Assembly (NCBI RefSeq): GCF_041435015.1
Contig: NZ_CP107989.1
Coordinates: 9,486,001-9,550,000, forward strand
DNA length: 64,000 bases
Source: Streptomyces canus
GTDB lineage: Bacteria; Actinomycetota; Actinomycetes; Streptomycetales; Streptomycetaceae
Reading direction: 5' to 3'
Made by a program: the position numbers and the translations under genes
The notes under the pieces: model-generated
Databases searched by the model: none
Told to the model about the DNA's origin: nothing
Seen by the model: the letters and a program-made list of their open reading frames with translations, nothing else
Shown: piece after piece, positions 13,134 to 22,802 of the stretch
How the letters are laid out: the number at the start of each line of letters is the position of its first letter
Position numbering within the stretch: position 1 is the stretch's first letter

Positions 13134-13925
13134 TCAGTCGGCGTCGGCCAGGACCTCCTCGCGCAGGTGCGCGAAACACGTACTGAGCAGCCGGGAGACA
13201 TGCATCTGCGAGATGCCGAGTTCCTCGGCGATGCCGCTCTGTGTCATGCCCTGGAAGAAGCGCAGGTACAGGATGGTCCGCTCGCGCTCCGGCAGGGCCT
13301 CCAGACAGGGCCTGACGGCCACACGGTCGACGACCACGTCGAAGCCGGGGTCGGGGCCGCCGAGCGCGTCGCCCAGGGCGTAGCCGTCGGTGCCGGGCAT
13401 CTCCGCCTCCAGCGACAGCGCCGAGAAGCACTCCAGCGCCTCCGCACCGGTGCGTACCTCGTCCTCGGTCAACTGCGCCCGCTCGGCGATCTCGGCCACG
13501 GTGGGCGCCCGCCCTGGCGTCTGTGCGAGCTCCTTCGATGCCTGCCGGACCCGGTTGCGCAGGTCCTGCACCCGGCGCGGCACGTGCAGCGTCCACATGT
13601 GGTCGCGGAAGTGCCGCTTGATCTCACCGGTCACGGTCGGCACCGCGTACGCCTCGAAGGCGCTCCCGCGTGCCGGGTCGTAATGGTCGACCGCCTTGAC
13701 GAGTCCGAGGGCGGCCACCTGGTAGAGGTCCTCGAGGGACTCCCCGCGGCCCCGGAACCGGACGGCGATCCGCTCGGCCATGGGCAGCCAGAGCTCGACC
13801 AGCTCGTCCCGCAGAGCCTTGCGTTCCGAACCGTCGGGCAGTCGCGCCAGGCGCACGAACGCCTTGTCGGTGTCGGGGGCGTCGTCGTGCGGATGAGGTT
13901 GTCTTCTGGTGGCGACGGACGACAT
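13134..13925 (-). CDS. SigB/SigF/SigG-family RNA polymerase sigma factor
   Basis: The 263-residue sigma-70-type factor has region 2 (about 45-115, with ESLEDLYQVAALGLVKAVDHYDPARG and AVPTVTGEIKRHFRDHMW), region 3 and region 4 (LPERERTILYLRFFQGMTQSGIAEELGISQMHVSRLLS). This is the stress/development group of Streptomyces (SigB, F, G, L, M, N). The region 2 pattern PTVTGEIKRHFRD is diagnostic. ATG at 13925 has GGGAGGTG 6 nt upstream. No anti-sigma gene is adjacent; the closest RsbW-like protein is at 9.1 kb. Its neighbourhood with a HemC paralogue recalls S. coelicolor sigM, from memory only. A self-type promoter is present at 14061-14086. Confidence 0.93.
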   Translation of the reverse strand: MSSVATRRQPHPHDDAPDTDKAFVRLARLPDGSERKALRDELVELWLPMAERIAVRFRGRGESLEDLYQVAALGLVKAVDHYDPARGSAFEAYAVPTVTGEIKRHFRDHMWTLHVPRRVQDLRNRVRQASKELAQTPGRAPTVAEIAERAQLTEDEVRTGAEALECFSALSLEAEMPGTDGYALGDALGGPDPGFDVVVDRVAVRPCLEALPERERTILYLRFFQGMTQSGIAEELGISQMHVSRLLSTCFAHLREEVLADAD

Positions 13926-14060
13926 GCCGCGCACCTCCCTGTGGTGCTGGATGGACAGACACCGTGGGAGGCGCGCAATCGGACGTGAGGAAGGACATCC
14001 GGGGCCCTCTGAGCGGGCTCCCACGGAAACGTGCCTCCTGTCCGAAGCACTTATGTGTGG

Positions 14061-14086
14061 ATTCCCGTTCTCGGACGAAATGAAAC
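14061..14086 (-). promoter_or_regulatory. Candidate SigB-type promoter of the sigma factor gene
   Basis: Read on the minus strand, GTTTCA (-35) is followed after exactly 14 nt by GGGAAT (-10). The SigB-family consensus is GTTT-N14-16-GGGTA(T/C), so both elements fit with one mismatch in the -10. The predicted start is near 14054, giving a leader of about 130 nt to the ATG at 13925. This suggests autoregulation or control by a related sigma factor. Confidence 0.55.
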
Positions 14087-14133
14087 AAAGAGAATGAATC
14101 GTCGGATATGCGCTTGACCAGCTCTTGGGCGAG

Positions 14134-14154
14134 TTGCCTCTGTTGCAGAGGTAA
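14134..14154 (+). promoter_or_regulatory. Imperfect palindrome upstream of the MarR-ABC operon (likely MarR operator)
   Basis: The arms TTGCCTCTG and CAGAGGTAA are separated by TTG and match at 8 of 9 positions. A nested perfect GAGGT-A-ACCTC palindrome follows (14147-14157 area). TAACCT (14152-14157) could be a -10 with a start at about 14164, which would make the GTG at 14165 leaderless. The operator role is inferred from position and symmetry. Confidence 0.5.
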
Positions 14155-14164
14155 CCTCGGCGAT

Positions 14165-14616
14165 GTGGACGAGGAGACCTTCCCGGAAGAGCTGGCCGAC
14201 GCGCTCGTCGGCGTCCAGCGGCTGCTCAGGCGCAGGCTGCGCGCCGGACTGACCGTGCCGCGGCTGCGCGGCGCCGAGGTCGAACTGCTGCGCCTGGTCG
14301 AGTCACGGCCCGGCATCGGCGTCTCCGACGCCGCCAAGGAGCTGTATCTGGCCGGGAACTCCGTCTCGACCCTGGTCAACCAGCTGGTCAAGGAGGGCCA
14401 TCTGGTCCGGGAGACCGACCCCGCGGACCGGCGCGCCGCCCGTCTGCTGCTCACCGAGAAGGCCGAGGCGCGCCTCGGGGACTGGAAGCAGCGGCGCGTG
14501 GCGCTCGTGGGCCGGCACATCACCCGACTGGACGCGGCCGATCAGGAGGCCCTGCGCGCGGCACTTCCCGCGCTCCGCGCGCTCGCGTTCACGCTGCACG
14601 AGGAGGCCGAGGAGAA

Positions 14617-14620
<4 letters not shown>
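14165..14620 (+). CDS. MarR-family transcriptional regulator
   Basis: The 151-residue winged-helix protein has the MarR core GAEVELLRLVESRPGIGVSDAAKELYLAGNSVSTLVNQLVKEGHLVRETDPADRRAARLLLT, seen here as its three usual parts: helix 2, the recognition helix (residues about 55-75) and the wing with DPADRRAARL. The GTG at 14165 is chosen over an upstream ATG (14108) because the extra residues (SSWASCLCCRG) are not family-like. The stop overlaps the ABC ATPase GTG by 4 bp, so it heads an exporter operon that it probably represses through the palindrome at 14134-14154. Confidence 0.9.
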
Positions 14621-15438
<818 letters not shown>

Positions 15439-16382
15439 CCCGGGATCCATCAGTCTGCTGCTCCGCCCGCCGGAGCCCCGCGCGGGCTGGCGAGTGCTGC
15501 CCGCCCGGGTCGTGGCGATGTGCGCCGTGGAACTGCAGAAGCTCGGCCACGACCGCACCGAGCTCTACACCCGCGCGGTCCAGCCCGCCCTGTGGCTGCT
15601 GATCTTCGGTCAGACCTTCACCCGCATCAAGGCGATCCCCACTCAGGGCATCCCCTACATCGACTATCTGGCGCCCGGGATCATCGCCCAGTCGGCGATG
15701 TTCATCGCGATCTTCTACGGCATCCAGATCATCTGGGAGCGGGACGCGGGCATCCTCAACAAGTTGCTGGTCACGCCCACCCCGCGCTCGGCACTCACCA
15801 CGGGGAAGGCCTTCGCGGCCGGCGTGAAGTCGCTGATCCAGGCGGTCGTCGTCATCGTCATCGCCGCGCTCCTCGGGGTGTCCCTGACCTGGAACCCACT
15901 GAAGCTCCTCGGCGTGGGGGCGATCGTGATCCTCGGCTCGGCGTTCTTCTCCTGCCTGTCGATGACCATCGCCGGCATCGTGCTCAGCAGGGACCGTCTG
16001 ATGGGCATCGGGCAGGCCATCACCATGCCGCTCTTCTTCGGCTCGAACGCCCTGTACCCCCTGTCCGTCATGCCGGGCTGGCTCCAGGCCGTGAGCAAGG
16101 TGAACCCGCTCAGCTACGAAGTCGACGCCCTGCGCGGCCTCCTTCTCGGCACCCACGCCCATCTGGCGCTCGACTTCGGGGTGCTGGCCGTGGCCGCCGC
16201 GCTCGGCATCACCGCGGCCTCCTCGCTCCTCGGCCGACTGGCCCGTTGATCATGCGTGCGGAACGTGATGTGCGGCACGCCCGTGGAAGGGTTTTTCCGG
16301 CCGCTCGACAGATTCTTCCTGCGCACGGCTTGATCAGCGATCAAAGGGGGTGAATTCCCTGGCCACAGCGCATTCCGCTCAT

Positions 16383-16410
16383 TTGACAGTGCATTGAGCA
16401 CACAGATAGG
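16383..16410 (+). promoter_or_regulatory. Candidate housekeeping promoter of the 16442 gene
   Basis: A perfect -35 TTGACA (16383-16388) is followed after 16 nt by GATAGG (16405-16410). The spacer contains a small inverted repeat GTGC-ATTGA-GCAC (16390-16402). The predicted start leaves about 25 nt to the GTG at 16442. A separate perfect palindrome TTGATC-AGC-GATCAA lies 40 bp upstream (16330-16344) and could be an operator. Confidence 0.5.
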
Positions 16411-16441
16411 AAGCAGCTCTCTGAGGTCGAAGAGGTGCACT

Positions 16442-16957
16442 GTGTACGAGCCGAACGTGGTCGGGGACTGGCAGGAGTACGACGAGCATGCCGGTCTGCG
16501 TGTCCGCGTCCACCGTCTGGAGGCGGCCGAGCCGCCGCGTGGACGCGACGACGCCGCCGAAGGGCTCACGTACTTCAGCGTCCGTGTGACCGTCGAGAAC
16601 CGTGGAGATCTGCATCCGACCGTCCATCTCGAGGACGGTCAGATCGACGTGCGGATCGGCCCCGACGGCGAGAGCGCCTTCATCGACTGGCGCAACTCGC
16701 AGTTCATCGAGGGCTTCGACGTCTACCCGCTGCGCCGTGCCACCGCCGTGCTGTTCGCGGCGGGACCGGAGACGAGCCTCGGCCAGATCGACGTGCAGAT
16801 CCAGCTGCGGGTCGACGACGAGTGGGCCGACCGCCGGCTGTGGGCGGGCGGCATCGGACTCGACGAGGGAGCCACACACGCGGGCGTGGGCCGCGAGGGC
16901 CTGGCCTGCCAGGTGAGCAACTTCCTGCGGGACCAGGCCGAAGAGGGCACTGCCTGA
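16442..16957 (+). CDS. Conserved hypothetical protein
   Basis: The 171-residue protein is acidic and predicted to be mainly beta: segments such as LTYFSVRVTVENRGDL and TSLGQIDVQIQLRVDDE look like an immunoglobulin-like or DUF4352-type sandwich. No signal peptide, membrane segment or catalytic motif is visible. GTG at 16442 follows GAGG at 7 nt; the frame extends to a TTG at 16394 without a better site. It converges on hemC with a 12-bp gap. I do not recognise its function. Confidence 0.7.
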   Translation: MYEPNVVGDWQEYDEHAGLRVRVHRLEAAEPPRGRDDAAEGLTYFSVRVTVENRGDLHPTVHLEDGQIDVRIGPDGESAFIDWRNSQFIEGFDVYPLRRATAVLFAAGPETSLGQIDVQIQLRVDDEWADRRLWAGGIGLDEGATHAGVGREGLACQVSNFLRDQAEEGTA

Positions 16958-16969
16958 TCCCGCGTGGGC

Positions 16970-17905
16970 TCAGTGCGGGATGCCGTCGATGATCTCGCGG
17001 GCGCCCTGACGCAGCAGAGCCACGGCGACCGAGGTGCCCAGCGTGGCCGGATCGAGCCGGCCCGCCCACTCGTGGGCGTTCAGCCGCGTCTTGCCGTCCG
17101 CGGTGAACACACAGGCGCGCAGGGAAAGTTCGTCGCTGTGGTCCACCCGCGCGTACCCCGCGATCGGGCTGTTGCAGTGGCCCTGCAGGACATGCAGGAA
17201 CATCCGCTCGGCGGTCGCCTCCCGGAAGGTGTCCGGATCACCCAGCGCGCTGACCGTGTCGATCAGCTCGGTGTCGCCCACCCGGCACTGGAGCGCGAGG
17301 ATGCCCGCGCCGATCGGCGGCATCATCGTCTCGGGGGAGAGGATCTCGCTGATCACGTCCTCGCGGCCGATGCGTTCCAGGCCGGAGACCGCGAGCAGCA
17401 GCGCGTCCGCCTCGCCGGCCGCCAGCTTGGCCAGCCGACGGTTGGCGTTGCCGCGGAACGGCACACACTCCAGGTGCGGGTGGGTGGCGGCCAGCTGGGC
17501 CACGCGGCGCACCGAGGAGGTGCCGATCCGGGTCCCGTCCGGAAGCTCGTCCAGAGTGAGGCCGCCCGGGTGGATCAGGGCGTCGCGGATGTCGTCCCGC
17601 TTCAGGAACGCCGCGAACGTGGTGCCCGCCGGGAGGGGCCGGTCGGCGGGCACGTCCTTCACGCAGTGCACCGCGAGATCGGCGTCACCGGCCAGCAGCG
17701 CGGCGTCGACCTCCTTGGTGAACGCGCCCTTGCCCTCGACCTTGGACAGGTCGCCCATCCACTTGTCACCGGTCGTCCTCACCGGTACGACCTCGGTGCG
17801 CACACCGGGGTACAGGGCCGTCAACTCGCTTCTGACACGCTCCACTTGAGCCAGCGCCATCGGCGAGTCACGGGAGACGATGCGGATCAGTTCCGGGAGG
17901 GACAT
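16970..17905 (-). CDS. hemC: Porphobilinogen deaminase-like protein (HemC paralogue)
   Basis: The 311-residue protein has the HemC fold and length. Key residues are retained: Asp84 in VHCVKDVP (catalytic Asp), [10 protein letters not shown] (substrate-binding arginines) and Cys244 in [11 protein letters not shown] (dipyrromethane attachment). The usual RGNVDTRLRKL motif reads [11 protein letters not shown] and the cofactor loop usually reads LEGGCxxPxGA, so this is a diverged copy rather than the housekeeping enzyme, which normally sits with other hem genes. No other haem gene is nearby. It lies 41 bp downstream of a GNAT gene on the same strand. The activity may be altered or specialised. 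Confidence 0.85.
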   Translation of the reverse strand: MSLPELIRIVSRDSPMALAQVERVRSELTALYPGVRTEVVPVRTTGDKWMGDLSKVEGKGAFTKEVDAALLAGDADLAVHCVKDVPADRPLPAGTTFAAFLKRDDIRDALIHPGGLTLDELPDGTRIGTSSVRRVAQLAATHPHLECVPFRGNANRRLAKLAAGEADALLLAVSGLERIGREDVISEILSPETMMPPIGAGILALQCRVGDTELIDTVSALGDPDTFREATAERMFLHVLQGHCNSPIAGYARVDHSDELSLRACVFTADGKTRLNAHEWAGRLDPATLGTSVAVALLRQGAREIIDGIPH

Positions 17906-17946
17906 GCGGGACACGATAGACCCTGCGGAGGAGCGGCGTTTGATGC

Positions 17947-18414
17947 TCAGGGAGCAACGGGTAGGGAGAAGCGCACCTTTTGCCTGGCGCGGGCGCCCAT
18001 CCGGTCGTAGAACCGGATCGCCCCGTCGTTCCAGACCGGCGTCTGCCACTGCACCTCGTCGAGCCCCAGCGCGCGGGCCTCGGCGGCCACGGCGTCCATG
18101 AGCAGGACGCCGAGTCCGAGGCCGCGGTGGCCGGGCAGCAGGAACAGGCAGTCCATGTGCAGGTATTCGCGGCCCTCCCAGGTGGAGAGCTCCGGCGAGC
18201 AGGTGGCGTAGCCGACGACTTCGCCGTCCGGGAGTGCGGCCACCAGGCAGCGCAGACGGGGCGCGGCGGTGTCGAAGAGGAGCGCGGCCAGTCGGTCGGG
18301 CAGGTCGTCCGGGGGTGGTGCCGCCTTCTCGTACTGCGCGTGCCGGGCGGCGAGTTCGGCGACCGCGGGGAGGTCGGCGCGCTCGGCGTGCCGGACGAGA
18401 GGGGCCTCGCTCAT
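17947..18414 (-). CDS. GNAT-family N-acetyltransferase
   Basis: The 155-residue protein has the GNAT core: motif C/D strand [13 protein letters not shown], motif [30 protein letters not shown] (the RGxGxG acetyl-CoA loop reads HRGLGLG) and motif B with [22 protein letters not shown]. The acceptor is unknown. It overlaps the upstream conserved gene by 4 bp (ATGA) and precedes hemC by 41 bp, so an MFS-hypothetical-GNAT-hemC transcription unit is likely. Confidence 0.9.
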   Translation of the reverse strand: MSEAPLVRHAERADLPAVAELAARHAQYEKAAPPPDDLPDRLAALLFDTAAPRLRCLVAALPDGEVVGYATCSPELSTWEGREYLHMDCLFLLPGHRGLGLGVLLMDAVAAEARALGLDEVQWQTPVWNDGAIRFYDRMGARARQKVRFSLPVAP

Positions 18415-18929
18415 CGGACGTCGCCCGCGATCGTGTCCGCGCCCCAGGCCGTGAGCCGTTCGGCGAGCGACCCGGTGCCGTCCAGGACGTGCCGGGAGTA
18501 CGCGTCCCGCTCGTGCGCGAGTACGGCGGCCTCCCCTACGCAGGGCGCGAGGCCCGTCCGGCCGGGCCGCAGGGCGTCGGGCCTGCCCACCGGGCCGGCG
18601 AAGATCGCCAGATCCGCCATGTCGCCCTCGATCCAGCTGTGGACCAGGACGTAGTCGCCGTCGCCGCCGGAGTGCACGATCAGGACGGCGAGCCCCAGGG
18701 AACCCCGCTGCGGCCCGAGTCCGAGGTGCCGCGCGGCGATCCGCAGCCCGGCCTCGGCGTCCTGGTCGGAGACGGTGCGACCGGGCGCCTCCAGTGCGTA
18801 CACCTTCACCAGGTGACCGGCGGCCTCCCTGGTGCCCAACGGCCGTGCGGGGCGGGCGTGGTGGGAGTCGGCGAGGGCGAGCAGGGCCTCGGTGTCGACG
18901 GCGGCGGGCAGGTCCTCGTGAAGATCCAT
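18411..18929 (-). CDS. Conserved hypothetical protein
   Basis: The 172-residue soluble protein has no motif I recognise. It has a central beta-rich part ([37 protein letters not shown]) and a C-terminal helical part ([18 protein letters not shown]). It is coupled on both sides: 7 bp after the MFS gene and overlapping the GNAT gene by 4 bp. The operon context with an exporter and an acetyltransferase is compatible with modification and export of a small molecule, but this is only inference. Confidence 0.75.
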   Translation of the reverse strand: MDLHEDLPAAVDTEALLALADSHHARPARPLGTREAAGHLVKVYALEAPGRTVSDQDAEAGLRIAARHLGLGPQRGSLGLAVLIVHSGGDGDYVLVHSWIEGDMADLAIFAGPVGRPDALRPGRTGLAPCVGEAAVLAHERDAYSRHVLDGTGSLAERLTAWGADTIAGDVR

Positions 18930-18936
18930 TCGGCCA

Positions 18937-20136
18937 TCATCGGATGTTGGGCTCGGGTGCGTCCACCGCCGCCCTCGAGACGACCGACTCCGGCCAGGAC
19001 AGCACCACCAGCGCCACTGCCGTCAGCAGCCCGCCCGCGAGGAACGTGCCGCGGATCCCGGTCAAGGGCAGCAGCGCGCCACCGAGCAGGGCGCCGACGG
19101 CCACGCCCACGTTGAACGCGGCCGAGTTGGCGGCGAGGGCCGTCTCGGTGCGTCCCGGCGCGACACGCAGCACCTGGCTCTGCGTCGCCATGAACAGCGG
19201 TGCCACCGAGGCGCCCAGCAGCATCAGCAGGACGACGGTCGCGCCCTGGCCGCTGCCGCCCGCGTACAGGCCGATCAGAGCAACGGTCTGTCCCGCCACC
19301 GGCACGGTCAGCGTGGCCCGTGGAAACCGGTCCAGCAGAGGGCCGGCCACCGTGACCCCGGCCAGCGCCGCCGCCCCGAACGCCATGAGCACCGCGCTCA
19401 CCGCGTCCTGGCCGAACCCGCTCACCTCGTCCAGGAAGGCCACGATGTACGTGAACCCGGTGAACGCGCCCGTCACCGAGAGCGCGGTGGTGGTGAGCAC
19501 GACCGCGAACCGGCGCCGGTCGGGGGCGGCCCCGTACGCCGAATGACCCTCCTGCGGCGGTGAGGTCGGCAGTAGTACGGCCACCACGGCCAGCGATATG
19601 ACGGCGAGTGCGCCGAGGACGGCGAACGGCACCCGCCAGCCGCTGTGCCCGCCCAGCCAGGTCCCCGCCGGTACCCCGGCGACCGTGGCCAGCGAACCGC
19701 CGACCGACAGCAGCCCGATGATCCGGCCCCGGCGCTCGGGCGCGAACAGCCCGACCGCGACCGGCCCCATCACCGCCCAGAACAGCGCCTGCGCCAGCGC
19801 GGTCGCCACCCGGGCCGCCAGCAGCAGACCGTACGACACGGCGGCGAGCGCGGAGATCCAGCTGGCCACCGCGAGCACCGCGAGCAGACCGGACATCAGA
19901 TGTCGGCGCGGCACGGACCGGGTGACGTGGGCCAGCGGCAGGGAGCCGACGGCCACCGCCAGGCCGTAGCCGGTGACCAGCGCGCCCACCGCCGTGAGCG
20001 AGACCCGCAGATCGTCCGCCATCAGGGACAGCAGACCCACCGGGAGGTTCTCGGTGGTGTTGAAGGTGAACGCCGCCAGCATCAGCGCCGCGACGACGGC
20101 GGCCCTGCGCCAGGGGGCCGGACGTACGCTGCCCAT
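18937..20136 (-). CDS. MFS transporter (DHA1 family)
   Basis: The 399-residue protein has 12 predicted transmembrane segments in two halves separated by a charged loop at about 185-210. It resembles DHA1 drug/sugar exporters (AraJ/CmlA type), with the motif ARVATALAQALFWAVMGPVAVGLFAPERRGR between TM4 and TM6. ATG at 20136 follows GGAAGG by 7 nt. It is divergent from an ArsR-type regulator gene (20251), which probably controls it through the 114-bp gap. Confidence 0.92.
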   Translation of the reverse strand: MGSVRPAPWRRAAVVAALMLAAFTFNTTENLPVGLLSLMADDLRVSLTAVGALVTGYGLAVAVGSLPLAHVTRSVPRRHLMSGLLAVLAVASWISALAAVSYGLLLAARVATALAQALFWAVMGPVAVGLFAPERRGRIIGLLSVGGSLATVAGVPAGTWLGGHSGWRVPFAVLGALAVISLAVVAVLLPTSPPQEGHSAYGAAPDRRRFAVVLTTTALSVTGAFTGFTYIVAFLDEVSGFGQDAVSAVLMAFGAAALAGVTVAGPLLDRFPRATLTVPVAGQTVALIGLYAGGSGQGATVVLLMLLGASVAPLFMATQSQVLRVAPGRTETALAANSAAFNVGVAVGALLGGALLPLTGIRGTFLAGGLLTAVALVVLSWPESVVSRAAVDAPEPNIR

Positions 20137-20250
20137 GCATGTGCCTTCCGGGGGAGGGGAGTCGGGGACGGCAAGCGTGCGGTGCCGAGGGCGGGGGTTC
20201 TACTCTTTCGATCCAGGACGAATCACTCGCAGGTGCCGGGGGGAACCGCT

Positions 20251-21240
20251 GTGCCGCTCACGCTGCGTCTGGGGACCGACGACCTGCGACGGTGCCGGTT
20301 CGCGGTCTCCCCGCTGTGCCAGACCCACGAGGCGCTGCGCATGCTGCGCCGGTCCGCCCGGCACGGCTACCACCGGGCCTGGCTGCGCCGCGCCGCGCCC
20401 ACCGTGGCCGGACTCGACCTGTCCCCGCTGTGGCTGTTCATCCCGCCGGTCGGCGGCTACACCCCCGACTTCCTGGGGCCGCCGCCGGAGGAGCCGTACC
20501 CCCGTTTCGAGGACGAACTGGCCCGCGTGCGCGCCACCGATCCCGCCCTGGCCCACACCGAGATGGCCCGCTCGCTCGCCTGCACACCTGGGCTCACCGA
20601 GTCGCCGCAGGGCCGGGCCGCCCTCGACGACCCGGCCGCTGCCGTGCGGCGCCTCGCCGACCTCACCGAACAGGCCTGGCGGGCGCTGGTCGCCCCGGAC
20701 TGGGCACGCCATCGTGCCGTGCTGGAGGCCGACATCGCCCACCGGTCCCGGCAGGTGGCGGACGCGGGCCTGGACGCGCTGTTCGCCGGTCTGCACCCGG
20801 ACGTCGACTGGGCCGACGGGAGCCTCACCCTTCCCGTGCGCGGCGACCTGACGGACGCCCAACTCGCCGACGGACGGGGTGTGCTGCTCATGCCGAGTGT
20901 GTTCGTCTGGCCGGATGTGGTGAGCGGCTTCGCCCGGCCCTGGCAGCCGACGGTCATCTATCCCGCGCGCGGCATGGGCGGACTGCACACCGACGAGATG
21001 CCGCGCCCCTCGGAGGCGCTCGCACGCCTGCTGGGACGGCAACGAGCGGCGATCCTGGCCGGCCTCGAGGACCCGGCCTCGACCACCGACCTGGCCCGCC
21101 GCCACGGGCTCGCCCCCTCGACCGTCTCCGCCCATCTGTCGGTCCTGCGGGAAGCGGGTCTGCTCGGCTCACGACGACGGGGCCACCACGTGCTGTACGA
21201 GCGAACGCCGCTCGGCGACGCGGTGGCCTCCGGCGGCTGA
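20251..21240 (+). CDS. ArsR-family regulator with DUF5937-type N-terminal domain
   Basis: The 329-residue protein has a long N-terminal domain (1-240; VSPLCQTHEALRMLRR, GVLLMPSVFVWPDVVSGF) of the DUF5937 type and a C-terminal winged helix (about 262-325; LARLLGRQRAAILAGLEDPASTTDLARRHGLAPSTVSAHLSVLREAGLLGSRRRGHHVLYE). No metal-binding cysteine pair is visible, so the ligand is probably organic. GTG at 20251 follows GGGGGGAA by 6 nt; the frame is open far upstream without a better start. It is divergent from the MFS gene. Confidence 0.88.
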   Translation: MPLTLRLGTDDLRRCRFAVSPLCQTHEALRMLRRSARHGYHRAWLRRAAPTVAGLDLSPLWLFIPPVGGYTPDFLGPPPEEPYPRFEDELARVRATDPALAHTEMARSLACTPGLTESPQGRAALDDPAAAVRRLADLTEQAWRALVAPDWARHRAVLEADIAHRSRQVADAGLDALFAGLHPDVDWADGSLTLPVRGDLTDAQLADGRGVLLMPSVFVWPDVVSGFARPWQPTVIYPARGMGGLHTDEMPRPSEALARLLGRQRAAILAGLEDPASTTDLARRHGLAPSTVSAHLSVLREAGLLGSRRRGHHVLYERTPLGDAVASGG

Positions 21241-21675
21241 GCTGTGCGGTGGTTCGGGTTGGTCGGTGGGGGTGGTGGTGGGGCGTGGTCGGGATGAGTC
21301 GGGGGATGCGGTGGTGTCCGCTGGCTGAGGTGTGGGGTGGTTCGGGTCGGCTGCTGGGGACGGCGGGTCCGGTCTGGGTGGGCGGGTGAGCGGGGGTGTT
21401 GGATGCGGTGGCCGGCGCCTGGCCTGCGGGGGCGGTTGGAGTTGGTTGCTGGGGGCGGGGGGTTGGGTCTGGTGGGGCGGTGAGCCGGGTGAGGGTACGG
21501 TGGCCGGCGCTCGGCTTGAGGTGGTGGGGGGCTGAGGTCGGCGGGCGGGTGGACGCGGGCGGGGGCTGCCTGCGCTGGATCGCTGTCCCTGGTGCCCACC
21601 ACGGCCGGCCGCACGGAATCACCGCGGGCCGGAGCGTGGTCGGAGCCCCATGTGTGACGTCGGTTCCCGCGGGGC
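21241..21675. other. Non-coding, G/T-skewed region with G-quadruplex motif
   Basis: The 435-bp gap between the ArsR stop and the convergent questin-oxidase-like gene has no credible gene. From 21241 to about 21530 the plus strand is very rich in G and T, with repeated GGTGG, GGTTCGGGT and GGGGTGG blocks. A canonical G4 motif (runs of 5, 6, 3 and 4 G with loops of 1, 2 and 6 nt) lies at 21451-21477. No promoter or clear terminator was seen. Confidence 0.6.
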
Positions 21676-22701
21676 TCAGACGAGCGGCTCGCTGAGTTCG
21701 ACCGAGCGCAGGGCGGCCGCGAGGGCCTGTTCGTCGCCGATGTCCAGGGCGGTGTCGGTGAGCTTGATGACGTGCTCGTCGCCGTGGGCGAGGGCTCGTT
21801 CCACGACCTCTTCGGGCGCCAGGTGCGCGGGAGGGGCGTAGGCGACCGGCGCCACGGGCGCGTACATCGCCGTCACCGCCGCCGACGCCGTCCAGGCCGC
21901 GTGCAGGCTGGGTATCCACTGGTCGCGGGGAAGGGAATCCAGGGTCCGCAGCACGGCGTTGGGGGCCGTGGCCGCGTGGACGAGCATCGTCGGCTCGCCG
22001 TGACCGTGGGTGGCGTAGCGGTGGGTCGCGGCGCGGACGAGTTCGGTGAGCCGCTCCTTCGCGGTGTCCGGGTCGGTCACCTCCTGCGCCCACACGGGCA
22101 GTCGGCGTACGGCGGCCAGACGGTTCCGGAACCCCACGTGCCCCGGCCCGATCGCGGGTACGGCGTCCAGGGCGTCCGTGGCGGTCGCCGCACCCGGCAG
22201 AGTCACGAGCCCTGTCACGGGCTGGTGGCGGGCCGCCCAGTAACCCAGCGCGTGCGCGAGTTCGGTGAGCCGGGGCGCGTTCTCCTCGGCCTCCACGGCG
22301 CGGACGGCGTGGCCGACCCGGATGACCGTGTGTGTGGCACCGCCGTACAGGCCCGGCAGCAGGCGCGGCCACCACTCGGCGAGCACGTCCTTCCAGGGGC
22401 GCTCGGCGAGCGCGCGGGAGAAATGGTCGGTCCAGTCCGCGATCCGGCGCGGATCACCCAGCGCCGAGGGCCAGTTGTCGTCCGTGACGGGGGCGGTGCG
22501 GTCGGGGAAGTCCTCCAGCCTGTCCCGGTAGAGGTCCAGCCACCGGTGCACGGAGCCGGCCTGCCCGTGCGCGGCGAGTGCCTCGACGACCATGGGGGCG
22601 TGGTTGGACAGCCAGCCCTCTCGCTCCGGGCCGGAGGCGTGGACGCGGTCCAGGGCCTCCTCGAGGTGTCCGCTCGTGTCGCTCGTATCGATCGTGTCCA
22701 T
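21676..22701 (-). CDS. Questin oxidase-like protein (DUF4243)
   Basis: The 341-residue protein matches the questin oxidase/DUF4243 family: LSNHAPMVVEALAAHG near the N-terminus, the region WWPRLLPGLYGGATHTVIRVGHAVRAVE in the middle and HAATAPNAVLRTL towards the end. Fungal members catalyse Baeyer-Villiger-type ring cleavage of questin; bacterial members are of unknown substrate. The conserved His residues in NHAPM and GATHTVIR..H are present. It has its own transcription unit, with no biosynthetic neighbours. Confidence 0.85.
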   Translation of the reverse strand: MDTIDTSDTSGHLEEALDRVHASGPEREGWLSNHAPMVVEALAAHGQAGSVHRWLDLYRDRLEDFPDRTAPVTDDNWPSALGDPRRIADWTDHFSRALAERPWKDVLAEWWPRLLPGLYGGATHTVIRVGHAVRAVEAEENAPRLTELAHALGYWAARHQPVTGLVTLPGAATATDALDAVPAIGPGHVGFRNRLAAVRRLPVWAQEVTDPDTAKERLTELVRAATHRYATHGHGEPTMLVHAATAPNAVLRTLDSLPRDQWIPSLHAAWTASAAVTAMYAPVAPVAYAPPAHLAPEEVVERALAHGDEHVIKLTDTALDIGDEQALAAALRSVELSEPLV

Positions 22702-22802
22702 GAACGGGACGCTATGCCGGGTGCGGGCCGGCGGGGATCGGGCGCGGGACGGAACCCGTGGGTGCGGGGGACCTAGGTCCCGCGCCCGATCGTGTCACCG
22801 GG

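Noticed and set aside
21396..21695. Small open frames in the G/T-rich gap
   Set aside because: Gly/Val/Trp-rich, unlike Streptomyces proteins; the strand skew creates frames without stops.
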